Origin: an uncultured Bryobacterales bacterium
GTDB lineage: Bacteria; Acidobacteriota; Terriglobia; Bryobacterales; Bryobacteraceae
DNA: 46,710 bases
Assembly (NCBI GenBank): GCA_937959285.1
Contig: CALGAR010000023.1
Span: 1-46,710 of the forward strand
Reading direction: 5' to 3'
Numbering within the stretch: the stretch's first letter is position 1; each line of letters begins with the position of its first letter. The notes beneath the pieces were generated by a model, which saw only the letters and a program-made list of their open reading frames with translations, searched no databases and was not told where the DNA came from. Positions 1 through 8,536 of this stretch are shown here, one piece after another. The translations under genes were made by a program, and so were the position numbers.

Positions 1-565
1 GCGGCCGGTCGAGGACCATGATGACGAGGTCGCTGACCGAGCGGTCGAGCGACCGGGCGATGGCTTTCAGGTTGTCGATCACCGGGGCATCCAGATCCAA
101 GGCTCCGCGGGAGGCCGGCCCGGCGATGATCTTGTTCATATAGCAATCGGGAGCGTGGAGGAGGCCGCCCCGTTCTGAAGCGGCCAGCACTGTGATGGAG
201 TTTGGGGCGCCGGTGGCGCAGAGGTTTGTTCCTTCAAGAGGATCGACGGCGATGTCGACCGCCGGGACGCCGTCTCCGTTAGCTGGCGGGAGCCCAACGC
301 GCTCGCCAATGTACAGCATAGGCGCTTTATCGCGTTCGCCTTCTCCGATGACGATTGTACCCGCCATGGGAATCGCTTCGAAGGCTTGCCGCATGGCCTG
401 GACGGCTACCCGGTCCGACTCTTCCGCGTTCCCCATGCCCATCGTCCGGGCAGCGGCTACTGCGGCATCTTCCACAACGCCCACAAGATCGAGGGCCAAT
501 AGCTGTTCAATGTCCGCCTGCCCGCTCATGATTTCGGGCGGATTCATTGTGCGCAACTCAGGCAT
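1..565 (-). CDS. glpX: Fructose-1,6-bisphosphatase class II (GlpX), 3' end cut by the window edge
   Basis: Not an intact reading frame in the window: I translated the minus strand from the ATG at 565 to the left edge (188 residues, no stop). The class II signature GEGERDKAPML is near residues 74-84 and the metal-binding DPLEGT at 108-113, followed by GAPNSITVLAAS, all typical of GlpX. It should hydrolyse fructose-1,6-bisphosphate (possibly also sedoheptulose bisphosphate) in gluconeogenesis in the cytosol. The start is supported by a purine-rich TAGGGAG five bases upstream; a second in-frame ATG at 547 lacks this. It is the most distal gene seen in the minus-strand run and lies 88 bases after the amidase. 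About 45% of the usual ~320-residue protein is missing. Confidence 0.92.
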   Translation of the reverse strand, partial: MPELRTMNPPEIMSGQADIEQLLALDLVGVVEDAAVAAARTMGMGNAEESDRVAVQAMRQAFEAIPMAGTIVIGEGERDKAPMLYIGERVGLPPANGDGVPAVDIAVDPLEGTNLCATGAPNSITVLAASERGGLLHAPDCYMNKIIAGPASRGALDLDAPVIDNLKAIARSLDRSVSDLVIMVLDRP

Positions 566-653
566 GCGAGCTCCCTATTGCCTGTGGGACGCGGTTGTGC
601 CGGGTTTGTGTCCTCTTGATTCGGACTGCGGCTCCCTGGAGCTGGGCAGGCGA

Positions 654-2075
654 TTAGCTGGGCCTGCGGCGGTGGAAGTCGGTCCTGCGTTGGAACTCGG
701 CGCCGATGGCCAGGAGGGTGCTTTCGTTAAAGGGCCGCGCTACAAGCTGAAGGGCTACGGGGAGTCCCTCTGCGAATCCGCAGGGCAGGGAAAGGGCGGG
801 CAGTCCCGCGAGGTTACCCGCCGGTACCAATTCGCGCAGCCCGCGAGCTTTAGGCGCCGGACGTGTCGACCGACGATCTAGCGGTTCCGTGACCTTCGTG
901 GCGGGACCCGGGAGCGCCGGCGCGATCAGGACATCCACATCCATGAACAGGGTCCTGAACGCCTGCTGCACCTGCGACCGGATCCGCATCGCCTTCAGGT
1001 AATCCTTGGCTTTGATTTCGAGAGCCGCTTTCAGTCCTGCAATCTGCTTCTGATCCGCCAGCTCGTTCACCTTTCCGCTCTTGATCAGCGGCTCGAAAAT
1101 AGCGGCAGCCTCGGCGGAGATAATCGTGCTTGTTGCGAGGCCGTAGGGCAGGGGAGGCAAACTCGTCTCGTGGAGCCGCAGCCCGAGGTCACGGAGGATA
1201 TTCAGGGCATCGCGAAACGCTTCTCTCGCAGACGGCTCCGTCCATTCCTCGAAATCGACCGGCGCGTAGGCACAGCGAAGATCGGACAGCTTACGGAAAA
1301 ACTTGGGGATGTAGTGAAAGGATTTTCCGGCCGAGCTCGGATCGTTCACATCCGAGCCTGCGATCGCCTGGAGGACAAGCCCGCAATCCTCCGCCGAGCG
1401 GCACATGGGTCCAAGCTTGTCGAGCGTCCAGGAGAGCGCCATTGCCCCGTAGCGACTCACCAATCCGTAGGTCGGACGCAGGCCGGTGATACCGCAGTAA
1501 GCGCTGGGAGTGATGATCGACCCCGATGTCTCCGACCCGATCGCGAACGTGACCAGCCCGGCAGCCACAGCGGCGCCGGAACCGCTTGAAGATCCTCCCG
1601 ACCACCGGGACCGGTCCCAGGGATTGAGGCCGGGTCCTGTCAGCGAAGCCGATGCGAACCGGTAGTAGGGGCCGCCGGCCAGCTCCACCATGGAGAGCTT
1701 TCCGATCAGGATCGCGCGCGCCTTCCTGAGTTTCTCGATTACCGTGGCATTGTACGGGAAGACCTGGCCGGCGTAAGGCTTGGCGCCCCACGTTGTCGGA
1801 TGACCGGCAACGCTGAGCAGATCCTTCACGCCGAATGGGATTCCCTGCAGCGGTCCGCGAGTACGATTGTGCTTGAGGTCCCAGTCGACGTCTTTCGCCT
1901 GGCGAATTGCGGCCTCGCGCAGAGATAAGGTAATTGCATTATATCGAGGCCCCAGGCGCTCGAAGCGGTCGCAGAAGGCGCGTGTCAGCTCCACACAGGA
2001 GATCTCCCTCGAACGGAGCTTTGCGTTCAGCTCAGAGATCGTCGAGAAGAAGATTTCCTCAGGAAGATTGGCCAT
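654..2075 (-). CDS. Amidase signature family enzyme
   Basis: A 473-residue amidase-signature protein. The Ser-cisSer-Lys triad is visible: Lys84 in GVKDLL, the Ser-rich loop GGSSSGSGAAVAAG at about 160-173, and the nucleophile Ser186 in GSETSGSI. Family members hydrolyse C-N bonds of amides, including GatA, allophanate hydrolase and various aryl or peptide amidases; the substrate here cannot be read from sequence. No gatB or gatC lies nearby, so a GatCAB role is unlikely. No signal peptide is seen. The ATG follows the stop of the 67-residue gene by one base, so translation is probably coupled to it and to aroDE. The glycine before the nucleophilic Ser block is replaced (TSGSI rather than TGGSI), a conservative change. 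Confidence 0.9.
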   Translation of the reverse strand: MANLPEEIFFSTISELNAKLRSREISCVELTRAFCDRFERLGPRYNAITLSLREAAIRQAKDVDWDLKHNRTRGPLQGIPFGVKDLLSVAGHPTTWGAKPYAGQVFPYNATVIEKLRKARAILIGKLSMVELAGGPYYRFASASLTGPGLNPWDRSRWSGGSSSGSGAAVAAGLVTFAIGSETSGSIITPSAYCGITGLRPTYGLVSRYGAMALSWTLDKLGPMCRSAEDCGLVLQAIAGSDVNDPSSAGKSFHYIPKFFRKLSDLRCAYAPVDFEEWTEPSAREAFRDALNILRDLGLRLHETSLPPLPYGLATSTIISAEAAAIFEPLIKSGKVNELADQKQIAGLKAALEIKAKDYLKAMRIRSQVQQAFRTLFMDVDVLIAPALPGPATKVTEPLDRRSTRPAPKARGLRELVPAGNLAGLPALSLPCGFAEGLPVALQLVARPFNESTLLAIGAEFQRRTDFHRRRPS

Positions 2076-2076
2076 G

Positions 2077-2280
2077 TCACGTAGCTTTAAAGACGAATGC
2101 GGGCTCCGTGCTCATCGGCAGTTCGTACTCTTCGAGGGCCTCGGCCGCACGCGCCACTTGTTCCCGTGCCCGGCGCACCTCCTCATCAGGGCTGCCAGAG
2201 GGATTTGAAACCGGCTTTTGGGCTAAAGCCGGCGCCCCGGCGGAGGCCAGAATCAGAGCCTTACGGCGAGTCACCTTCAT
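2077..2280 (-). CDS. Small 67-residue protein with a twin-arginine-like signal
   Basis: A short reading frame whose ATG overlaps the aroDE stop (ATGA, 2277-2280) and whose stop lies one base before the amidase ATG, so it is wedged translationally between two enzymes. The N-terminus MKVTRRKALILASAGAPALA fits a Tat-type signal (RRKALI then a hydrophobic stretch and AxA). The mature part is only about 45 residues, highly charged and probably helical (EEVRRAREQVARAAEALEEYELP). I recognise no family. It may be an exported small partner of the downstream amidase; the tight coupling on both sides argues that it is a real gene rather than a gap artefact. Confidence 0.65.
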   Translation of the reverse strand: MKVTRRKALILASAGAPALAQKPVSNPSGSPDEEVRRAREQVARAAEALEEYELPMSTEPAFVFKAT

Positions 2281-3797
2281 TTTCCCGGCATCGCCTCCAC
2301 ATGAAGCGCTTCCAGAGCGGCGCGCTCCATGACGCTTCTCGGCGCGCTTTCACCGCTCCAGATTTCGAACTGCTGAGCAGCCTGTTCCAGGAACATCTGG
2401 ATGCCCGGCACAATCGTCTTGCCCTGCTCACGAGCCCGCTTCACGAGCAGAGTCTCCATGGGGTTGTAAACCATCTCGAACACGACGTCGGCCGGAATCC
2501 GCCCCTCGAAGAAGCACTCATCCACGTGAGGGTACATTCCGATGGGAGTGGCGTGAATCAGAGCGTCGAAGTTGCGGCACTCGAGCTGCTCCTTCAGGAG
2601 CGCTTCGCCGCCGCAAGCCTTCGCGAGCGCGCGCACCCGGTCCGGATTCCGCCCGACGATCGATACTTTTGCTCCAGCATCCGCGAGGGCGAATGCGGCG
2701 CTACGGGCCGCGCCTCCGTTGCCAACCACGAGGATCGAGGATCTCGCCAGGCGCAGCACCTTGCTCAAGGGGATTGTCACGCCTTCGGCATCCGTATTCG
2801 TGCCACGCCACTTGCCAGCCTTGCGCCAGACCGTATTCACCGCGCCGATCCGCCTTGCCAGAGGATCAATCACGTCGAGATAGCGGAGGATTTTCTGCTT
2901 ATGCGGGATCGTGACACTGAAGCCCGAAAGCGGGAGCTTCTCGGCAAGCGTCAAAAAGTCCTTCAACTGCCCCGGGTGCACCAGCAGGGGCAGATACACC
3001 GCGTCAATCCGCCGCGAATGGAAAGCCCGGTTGTGAACAGCCGGCGAGATGGAATGTCTCACCGGATCGGCGAGGACGCCATAGATGCGCAGCCCTTTTG
3101 TAAGCTTGTCGATCCGGTAGAGGTTGCGCAGCATCTTTGCGCAGACCTGGCCGGCGGCGGTTCCCTCCGCGGCGGCTGGCGCGGCATACGTGTACATGGC
3201 GCCGAATGCAGGCGAAAGAACGCGCGTCGGGAAACCCATCTCGCCCATCGCAAGCACGACGACGGGCGTCTTCGGATGTGACTTTGCGATCGAGAGCACG
3301 CGCCAGTTGTCCGAAGGCTTGCGGGCTGTGGTTACGATCTTGTAGACGTCAGCTGAGATCCGCTGCATGCGCCGGAGCACGCTCTCCATCGGGGGCGTGC
3401 CCTCGAAATTGTGATAGGAGATCACGAGGTAGGTCTTCCCGCGGAAGACATCGAGACGCGAATTCGCGTTCTCCGCGCTCTCGATCTCAACGTCCACTGC
3501 CTTTGCACCCGCATCGACAGCGGCCTCCAGGTAGCGGATCTCTTCTTCGATACTCCCGTTAAATCTGCCCTGGTTCTGATGCCGGCGGCAAGTGGCCAGA
3601 ATCCAGACGTCGGGATATTCCTCGAGAAAGGATTTGATGGCTGCGATTCCCTGCTCAGGGCTGGGCAGGTAGTCCAGGCGGAACTCGATAAACCGCTCTC
3701 CGTTCTCGATTTCGCGGCGGGCCGCCTCGAGAAGCCGGTCCACAGTAGGAAAACCTAGGGCAATGCAAACAGGAGGAATTGGCGATCGCTGCGGCAT
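2277..3797 (-). CDS. aroDE: Bifunctional 3-dehydroquinate dehydratase (type I) / shikimate dehydrogenase
   Basis: 506 residues carrying two consecutive steps of the shikimate pathway. Residues ~8-225 are a type I dehydroquinase: EFRLD at 38-42, His129 in SYHNF and the Schiff-base Lys153 in VYKIVTTA. Residues ~236-500 are shikimate dehydrogenase: SISPAVHN at 249-256, catalytic Lys300 in TIPHK, Asn321, Asp336 in NTD, and an NADP-binding GNGGAARS loop. It converts 3-dehydroquinate to shikimate. Such fusions are known from plants, chlamydiae and some acidobacteria and planctomycetes. It sits 45 bases after deoC and overlaps the next small gene by four bases. No strong Shine-Dalgarno is seen before the ATG. 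Confidence 0.95.
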   Translation of the reverse strand: MPQRSPIPPVCIALGFPTVDRLLEAARREIENGERFIEFRLDYLPSPEQGIAAIKSFLEEYPDVWILATCRRHQNQGRFNGSIEEEIRYLEAAVDAGAKAVDVEIESAENANSRLDVFRGKTYLVISYHNFEGTPPMESVLRRMQRISADVYKIVTTARKPSDNWRVLSIAKSHPKTPVVVLAMGEMGFPTRVLSPAFGAMYTYAAPAAAEGTAAGQVCAKMLRNLYRIDKLTKGLRIYGVLADPVRHSISPAVHNRAFHSRRIDAVYLPLLVHPGQLKDFLTLAEKLPLSGFSVTIPHKQKILRYLDVIDPLARRIGAVNTVWRKAGKWRGTNTDAEGVTIPLSKVLRLARSSILVVGNGGAARSAAFALADAGAKVSIVGRNPDRVRALAKACGGEALLKEQLECRNFDALIHATPIGMYPHVDECFFEGRIPADVVFEMVYNPMETLLVKRAREQGKTIVPGIQMFLEQAAQQFEIWSGESAPRSVMERAALEALHVEAMPGK

Positions 3798-3842
3798 ATC
3801 TGGCGAGCCATCAGCATACCATGGGAAGGGCTGCTATGACTC

Positions 3843-4589
3843 CTAGGCTTGCATGTTCGCACTCTCGGCAGCTTGTCGCGCGAGGTGAGCCTTCCAATCC
3901 TCCAACAGTTTTGCAGTCTGTGTAGCGCCGATCCTGGTGCAGCCAGCCTCGTACACTTCGAAGACCTTTTCCAAGGTTCGCACGCCCCCTGCTGCCTTGA
4001 CGCCGACCTCCGGCGCGCAGTATTTCCGCATCAGCTTCAGGTCTTCGAGCGTATATCCGCCGTCCCCGTACGCGGTAGATGTTTTAACGAAGTCGACCTC
4101 GCACCGGTTGCAGATCTTGCAGGCAATGACCTTGAGGTCTTCGGTGAGATAGCAGTTCTCGAAGATGACCTTCAAGATGGCTCCGGCGTCGTGACATGCC
4201 TGCGCCGCCTGGTGGATCTCCATTTCGACATACTGGAACTGGCGCGAAATCATCTTGCCGATGTTCAGCACCATGTCGATTTCCTCGACTCCACGCCGCA
4301 GGAGGTCCCGGATCTCGTAGAGCTTGGCGGGCGTTGTCGAGGAACCGTGCGGAAAGCCCGCGATGCTGCCCACCTTCACCCCGGAACCTCGGAGCCATTT
4401 GACGACCAGATCCACGTCGGAAGGACGGACCGAAACACTGGCAACACCGTACTCGCGGGCAATTCTGCACCCCTCTTCCACCTGCTGCTCCGAGAGGTCT
4501 GGCCGCACGAGCGAATGGTCGATCATTTTGGCCAGGTCTTCGTAGGTCTTCAGCGGCGGCCTTGGTTCCGTGTATGCGGAATAATCCAT
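3843..4589 (-). CDS. deoC: Deoxyribose-phosphate aldolase
   Basis: A 248-residue class I aldolase that cleaves 2-deoxyribose-5-phosphate to glyceraldehyde-3-phosphate and acetaldehyde in deoxynucleoside catabolism. Visible motifs are IDHSLVRPDL near the N-terminus, EIDMVLNIG, the Schiff-base Lys in DFVKTSTAYG, and the second Lys in GVKAAGGVR. I place the start at the ATG at 4589 because GGGGA lies five bases upstream; an in-frame TTG at 4601 would add four residues but lacks such a site. The gene overlaps the 3' end of the CBM9-like gene by 40 bases, longer than normal coupling overlaps, so initiation must occur within the upstream coding region. Confidence 0.95.
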   Translation of the reverse strand: MDYSAYTEPRPPLKTYEDLAKMIDHSLVRPDLSEQQVEEGCRIAREYGVASVSVRPSDVDLVVKWLRGSGVKVGSIAGFPHGSSTTPAKLYEIRDLLRRGVEEIDMVLNIGKMISRQFQYVEMEIHQAAQACHDAGAILKVIFENCYLTEDLKVIACKICNRCEVDFVKTSTAYGDGGYTLEDLKLMRKYCAPEVGVKAAGGVRTLEKVFEVYEAGCTRIGATQTAKLLEDWKAHLARQAAESANMQA

Positions 4590-5410
4590 AACGTTCCCCA
4601 ATGCTTCAACTGGGTTCGCACGTCCTTTGCGCCCGCGAACCAGTCTTCATGGTGAAAATTCCCAAAATTTCCCTCTCCGTGTTCCGGACGGTCCAGATCT
4701 CCGAGGGCGATATTCAAACCCATGGCGCGCTCACCCATCGAAGGGGAGTAAAACCGGCCCGGCTCCACTTCAAGGCAGGGGTCGAAATTTACGGCCCACT
4801 CCATAATGTACCCCTTTCCTCCGGGCTTCATCTTGACCGTGCATTCCTGCGACTTTTCGAGAATCCAGCGCTGGTAGGTCTCCCACGCACGCAGACTGCG
4901 CCGAGGCTCGCCCGCGAGAAGGCCGCCTGTGCCGATGCCGCCCAGCCGGGATTTTGTGAGATTGCAGACCATCTGCCACGACGATCCGTCTCCAGCCGCT
5001 GACTCGTCGCCGTTCCATCGGTTCGAAGCATTGATCAGCAGCTCGATCTCGTCACCGAACCAGGGCCAGCCCTCGGGGGTCAGCGCGTGGGCTTTGGGGT
5101 TGTTGGGAGGCAGCCAGCGCGGCGTATCGATAGCGTAGAGGAGATCGTCAGTAACGTCGAAGGCAAAATAAAGGCGGCGGCCGTCATGTTTAACAAAGCC
5201 GCGAACCGAAAGATCGGAGGGATCTTTTACAGGGGAAAATTGGGATACCCACCCTTCGACGCCGGAAAAGGACGTCGCATCTTCCCACTCGCCAGGAGCG
5301 AGAACTCCGTCCAGCGTGGGCGTGGCGCCGCGGTAGGCTTCGAGAACTCTAGGATAGTCGCCGGCGAATAGTGGAAGGGCAAAGAGAAGAATGCCGGCGC
5401 GCAGAGCCAT
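4550..5410 (-). CDS. Secreted carbohydrate-binding family 9-like protein
   Basis: 286 residues with an N-terminal signal peptide (hydrophobic residues ~5-16). The body resembles the CBM9-like sugar-binding domain: TPTLDGVLAPGEWEDA near residue 30, a beta-rich core with YFAFDVTDDLLYA, and WFGDEIELLI, the pattern of single-domain CBM9-like proteins. It probably binds a glycan or glycoprotein outside the inner membrane; no catalytic residues are evident. It starts three bases after the cpoB stop, suggesting cotranscription with the tol-pal genes, and its 3' end overlaps deoC. Recognition is by pattern only, so the family call is good but the ligand is unknown. Confidence 0.75.
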   Translation of the reverse strand: MALRAGILLFALPLFAGDYPRVLEAYRGATPTLDGVLAPGEWEDATSFSGVEGWVSQFSPVKDPSDLSVRGFVKHDGRRLYFAFDVTDDLLYAIDTPRWLPPNNPKAHALTPEGWPWFGDEIELLINASNRWNGDESAAGDGSSWQMVCNLTKSRLGGIGTGGLLAGEPRRSLRAWETYQRWILEKSQECTVKMKPGGKGYIMEWAVNFDPCLEVEPGRFYSPSMGERAMGLNIALGDLDRPEHGEGNFGNFHHEDWFAGAKDVRTQLKHWGTLWIIPHTRNQGRR

Positions 5411-5413
5411 GGG

Positions 5414-6286
5414 CTATTTCTTTTTCTTGGGCGTGGAGTAGCTCAGGCCGAGCTTTTTCATCTCGGCCTTCGCTTTCTCTGCAACTGGAGAGGAAGGGGA
5501 CTTGGCAATGAGGGAGCGGAACTCCTGTGCGGCTGCGGTTCGCTGCCCGCTCTTAAGGAGCGCCATGCCCTTCATATACATCGCATCGAGGGTCTTGTTG
5601 TTTTCTGGAAACCTCTCCAGAACCATGTCGAAGTTTTGCAGCGCGGGCTCCCACTCCTGCTGGTTGTAGTGAATCATTCCAATATAAAACTGAGCATTCG
5701 GCGCGAATTCGGTGTTCGGGAACCAGCGCAGATAATCGTTAAATTCCGCGAGTGCGATGTCAAACTTTCCGGTGCTGTAGTCGCGCATGGCATCGCGGTA
5801 GAGGCCATCGGCGGAAACGCCCACGGGAGGCGTACCGCCCGCGGCTGCGCCAGTCGGCGGAGGCGGCGGGGCCTGGATCGTGGTCATGGCATTCTTCAGG
5901 TCGGTCAGCTGCGTCTGCAGGCTCTGCATCCGGCTGTTGAGATCCGCGATAGACTCCCTGAGAAAGCGGAACTCTTCCGCCATCTGGTCGACCTTAGCTC
6001 CCACGCTAGCCACCGGAGCGGCGACGTTTCGCTCCTGCTGCTGCAGCTTCTCGCGGACACCGCTCTCAAGAACTGCTACTGCCGTATTGGCTTTGTTGAT
6101 GCTGTCCAGCGTACGCTCCATGAGCACCGTAAGCGCAGTTGTTTTCTCATCGAGCGCGCGCTGGAGGGTGCGTACCTGATCCTGCAAGAGAGCAACGTCC
6201 CGCTGCAACTCGATGACTTCTTTCTTTTGCCCAAAAGCGAACGGGGTCGCCAGCAAAATCAGGGGGAGGAGCCGAGTATAACGCAT
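5414..6286 (-). CDS. cpoB: Tol-Pal system coordinator CpoB (YbgF), coiled coil plus TPR
   Basis: 290 residues: signal peptide ~1-19 (cleavage near AFGQ), a long coiled coil ~22-138, a Pro/Gly linker ~139-155, then TPR repeats ~160-280 ending in a lysine-rich tail. This is the CpoB/YbgF order (trimerising coiled coil then TPR). In E. coli CpoB coordinates Tol-Pal-driven outer-membrane constriction with peptidoglycan synthesis at the septum, in the periplasm. The ATG follows GGAG by seven bases. It lies downstream of pal, separated by a strong hairpin at 6308-6333 that may lower its expression relative to pal. Confidence 0.88.
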   Translation of the reverse strand: MRYTRLLPLILLATPFAFGQKKEVIELQRDVALLQDQVRTLQRALDEKTTALTVLMERTLDSINKANTAVAVLESGVREKLQQQERNVAAPVASVGAKVDQMAEEFRFLRESIADLNSRMQSLQTQLTDLKNAMTTIQAPPPPPTGAAAGGTPPVGVSADGLYRDAMRDYSTGKFDIALAEFNDYLRWFPNTEFAPNAQFYIGMIHYNQQEWEPALQNFDMVLERFPENNKTLDAMYMKGMALLKSGQRTAAAQEFRSLIAKSPSSPVAEKAKAEMKKLGLSYSTPKKKK

Positions 6287-6307
6287 TTCTTATCTCCAAT
6301 CGGATGA

Positions 6308-6333
6308 GACCGGCCGGACGAGGCCGGCCGGTC
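6308..6333. repeat. Perfect 10-bp inverted repeat between pal and cpoB
   Basis: The arms GACCGGCCGG (6308-6317) and CCGGCCGGTC (6324-6333) are exact reverse complements around a six-base loop, giving a very stable GC-only stem apart from the two outermost pairs but one. It falls in the 65-base gap between the pal stop and the cpoB start. No T-run follows on the minus strand, so it is not a classical terminator. It may be an attenuator, an mRNA-stability element protecting pal, or a protein site. Confidence 0.75.
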
Positions 6334-6351
6334 CCCCTCTTCTAATAACTA

Positions 6352-7125
6352 CTATTCATTGACCGAGAAATGGGCACGACGGTTACGTTGCCAGCATCCC
6401 TCGTTGCTCTCCGTGCACTGCGGCCGCTCTTTGCCATAGCTGATGGTCCTCAGCCGGTCTCCAGGAACTCCAAGCTGAACCAGGAAGTCCTTCGTGGCAG
6501 CCGCGCGGCGGTCGCCCAGGCCGAGGTTGTATTCGGCCGAGCCGCGCTCGTCGCAATGTCCTTCGATGTTGATCACCGCCTGCGGGAAGTCCTGGAAGAT
6601 CGACCTCAAGGCGTCGGCGTTGCGAGCCAGGGTCGCCCGGGCATCCTCCCGAATGTCGCTCCGATCGTAGTCAAAGTAAACGTCGGAAACTTCCGAGGCC
6701 AGGCGCTCGCTGATCGACTTCTTCGGCGCTTCAGCCTTCGGCGGCGGCGGAGGCGGCGTCGTCACAGTCACAGTGGCCGTTGCGTTCGCTGATCCTCCCG
6801 GTCCCTGTGCGCGGAGCGTGTAGGTGGTCGTGTTGGTTGGGAACACCTGACGGCTGCCGCTGGCAGGAACAGTGCCAATCCCCGGTTCGATGGTGACGGT
6901 GGTTGCGTTCTCGACCGACCAGCGAAGTGTCGAAGACTGCCCACGCTCAATCGTGGAAGGCTCGGCCGTAAAGCTTTGAATCCGAGCTGCGGCTGGTGGT
7001 GGGGGTGCCGGGGCGGGTGCCGGTGGCGGCGCTGGCGGCGGCGTGGCCGGCTTCTTCTTACAGCCAGCCGCAACAACCAATAGCATGACTGCCAACAATA
7101 CTGCTGTAACGTGTCGCTTGCTCAT
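6352..7125 (-). CDS. pal: Peptidoglycan-associated lipoprotein Pal with an extra Ig/PKD-like domain
   Basis: 257 residues. The lipobox VAAGC puts the acylated Cys at 22. A Pro/Ala-rich linker (~26-47) leads to a beta-rich segment at ~48-123 (SFTAEPSTIERGQSSTLRWSV and a TYTLRAQGPGG strand) resembling an Ig/PKD-type domain absent from classical ~170-residue Pal. The OmpA-like domain at ~146-257 has FDYDRSDIR and IEGHCDERGSAEYNLGLG, which bind diaminopimelate in peptidoglycan. Pal anchors the outer membrane to the wall and engages TolB. It is 58 bases after tolB with an AGGAGG site upstream of the ATG. Confidence 0.95.
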   Translation of the reverse strand: MSKRHVTAVLLAVMLLVVAAGCKKKPATPPPAPPPAPAPAPPPPAAARIQSFTAEPSTIERGQSSTLRWSVENATTVTIEPGIGTVPASGSRQVFPTNTTTYTLRAQGPGGSANATATVTVTTPPPPPPKAEAPKKSISERLASEVSDVYFDYDRSDIREDARATLARNADALRSIFQDFPQAVINIEGHCDERGSAEYNLGLGDRRAAATKDFLVQLGVPGDRLRTISYGKERPQCTESNEGCWQRNRRAHFSVNE

Positions 7126-7183
7126 CTTAGCTAATTTGCCTCCTGCTCTCTTGAAAACCTACCTGTTCGTTGTTCGTGAGTAG

Positions 7184-8536
7184 TTACTTGCTCCATACCG
7201 GCATTTGGTTCTGGCCCTCGGTTGTCAACTGACGGGCCTGTGTTCCGTCTGCAAGCATGGTCCAAATCTGAGTTGATCCGCTGCGGTTCGAAGAAAACAC
7301 AATGTGTCGTCCGTCAGGAGACCAACTCGGATTCTCGTTGCGACCGCGCCCGTGAGTTAATTGCACGGTCTCCCGGGTTGTCACATCCATCACGAAGATG
7401 TTCCAGTTACCCGGTTCAAACCCTCGGGTCCACGCGAAAGCGATATGCTGCCCGTTCGGATGCCAGGCGGGATTACTCGCTTCCCCTTCACCCGTAGTTA
7501 GCCGGACTACATCTGCTCCGTCCAGGTTCATTTTATATATTTGCTGAGGACCAGAGCGTCCGGAAACAAATACAACATCAACGCCATTCTTGGGATTTAC
7601 TTTCGGCTCTACCTCGATGGCCCGGACTGAGGAAAGCTTTCGGAGCCCGCTGCCGTCGATGTTCGCTGCATAAATCTGGGCGATTCCGGAAAGGGTGGAC
7701 GAGAACAAAATCGTCTTGCCGTCCGGTGTGAAACTCGGCGTCGCATTCATCGATGCCTGCTGGTTATAGAAAGGCAGGCGTCTGTTGGTCGAGGTCAGGT
7801 GAATCATGATCGAGGGATTCCCTCGCGCGTACGTCGTGAAAGCGAGCATTGACCCGTCGAGGGATACCGCAGGCATTGTGGTGATCGACCGGTATGCCGT
7901 CACCGGCTTTTGGTTGGACCCGTCGTAGTCCATTGACCAAATTTCCTTGTGTCCCGTTCGGTTCGAGACAAAGTAGATCTTGGATCCGATAAGGGATGTT
8001 GCCCCAAACTGCGCGAGGATATCCGCAGCAAATTCCCGCGCAACCTTCCGGGCTCCCTCTTCATTTAGCGGCCCCAGATACACCTTGCCGATTACTTGAG
8101 CGTTGGAAATATCCGGCTGTCCGACGTTATAGAGCCAGCCGAAAAGGACCAGCTGTCCATTCTGCTCGGCCGTGTAACCAAACGCCAGGTAATGGGCGTT
8201 GACCGGAGGACCGGACCAATCTGCCAGCGTCAGGCCGCTTCCACGCCTCGCCGAAGGTTGGAAGTCCTGCGGACGCTGCGGCGTCTGTAGCGGATAAAAG
8301 CTCTTCGGGGCCATTTTAAATAGTCCCGAGTTTTGAACTTCGCGGAACAGGGTTTCGTTGAATACACCCATCAACGGCTGGGCGCCGCCTGCTCCCCGGA
8401 AGTCGGGAATCGCGATCGTGGCCAGCTCGCCTTTCGTAATCTCGGCCCTAATGTCGCTCCTCCCGCCTTGTTGGGCTACCAATGCGGCAACCATGGCCGC
8501 TGCTCCCGCAATCCCCCAGAGAATTTTCTTTTTCAT
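7184..8536 (-). CDS. tolB: Tol-Pal system translocation protein TolB
   Basis: 450 residues: signal peptide ~1-21 (MKKKILWGIAGAAAMVAALV), an N-terminal domain ~30-185, then a six-bladed beta-propeller with WD/PD40-type repeats such as YFVSNRTGHKEIWSMDYDG, LFSSTLSGIAQIYAANIDG and VFSSNRSGSTQIWTMLADG. TolB is periplasmic, binds Pal, and is pulled free by TolA during outer-membrane constriction. Its ATG overlaps the tolA stop (ATGA), as in coupled operons. Length and domain order match the family. Confidence 0.95.
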   Translation of the reverse strand: MKKKILWGIAGAAAMVAALVAQQGGRSDIRAEITKGELATIAIPDFRGAGGAQPLMGVFNETLFREVQNSGLFKMAPKSFYPLQTPQRPQDFQPSARRGSGLTLADWSGPPVNAHYLAFGYTAEQNGQLVLFGWLYNVGQPDISNAQVIGKVYLGPLNEEGARKVAREFAADILAQFGATSLIGSKIYFVSNRTGHKEIWSMDYDGSNQKPVTAYRSITTMPAVSLDGSMLAFTTYARGNPSIMIHLTSTNRRLPFYNQQASMNATPSFTPDGKTILFSSTLSGIAQIYAANIDGSGLRKLSSVRAIEVEPKVNPKNGVDVVFVSGRSGPQQIYKMNLDGADVVRLTTGEGEASNPAWHPNGQHIAFAWTRGFEPGNWNIFVMDVTTRETVQLTHGRGRNENPSWSPDGRHIVFSSNRSGSTQIWTMLADGTQARQLTTEGQNQMPVWSK

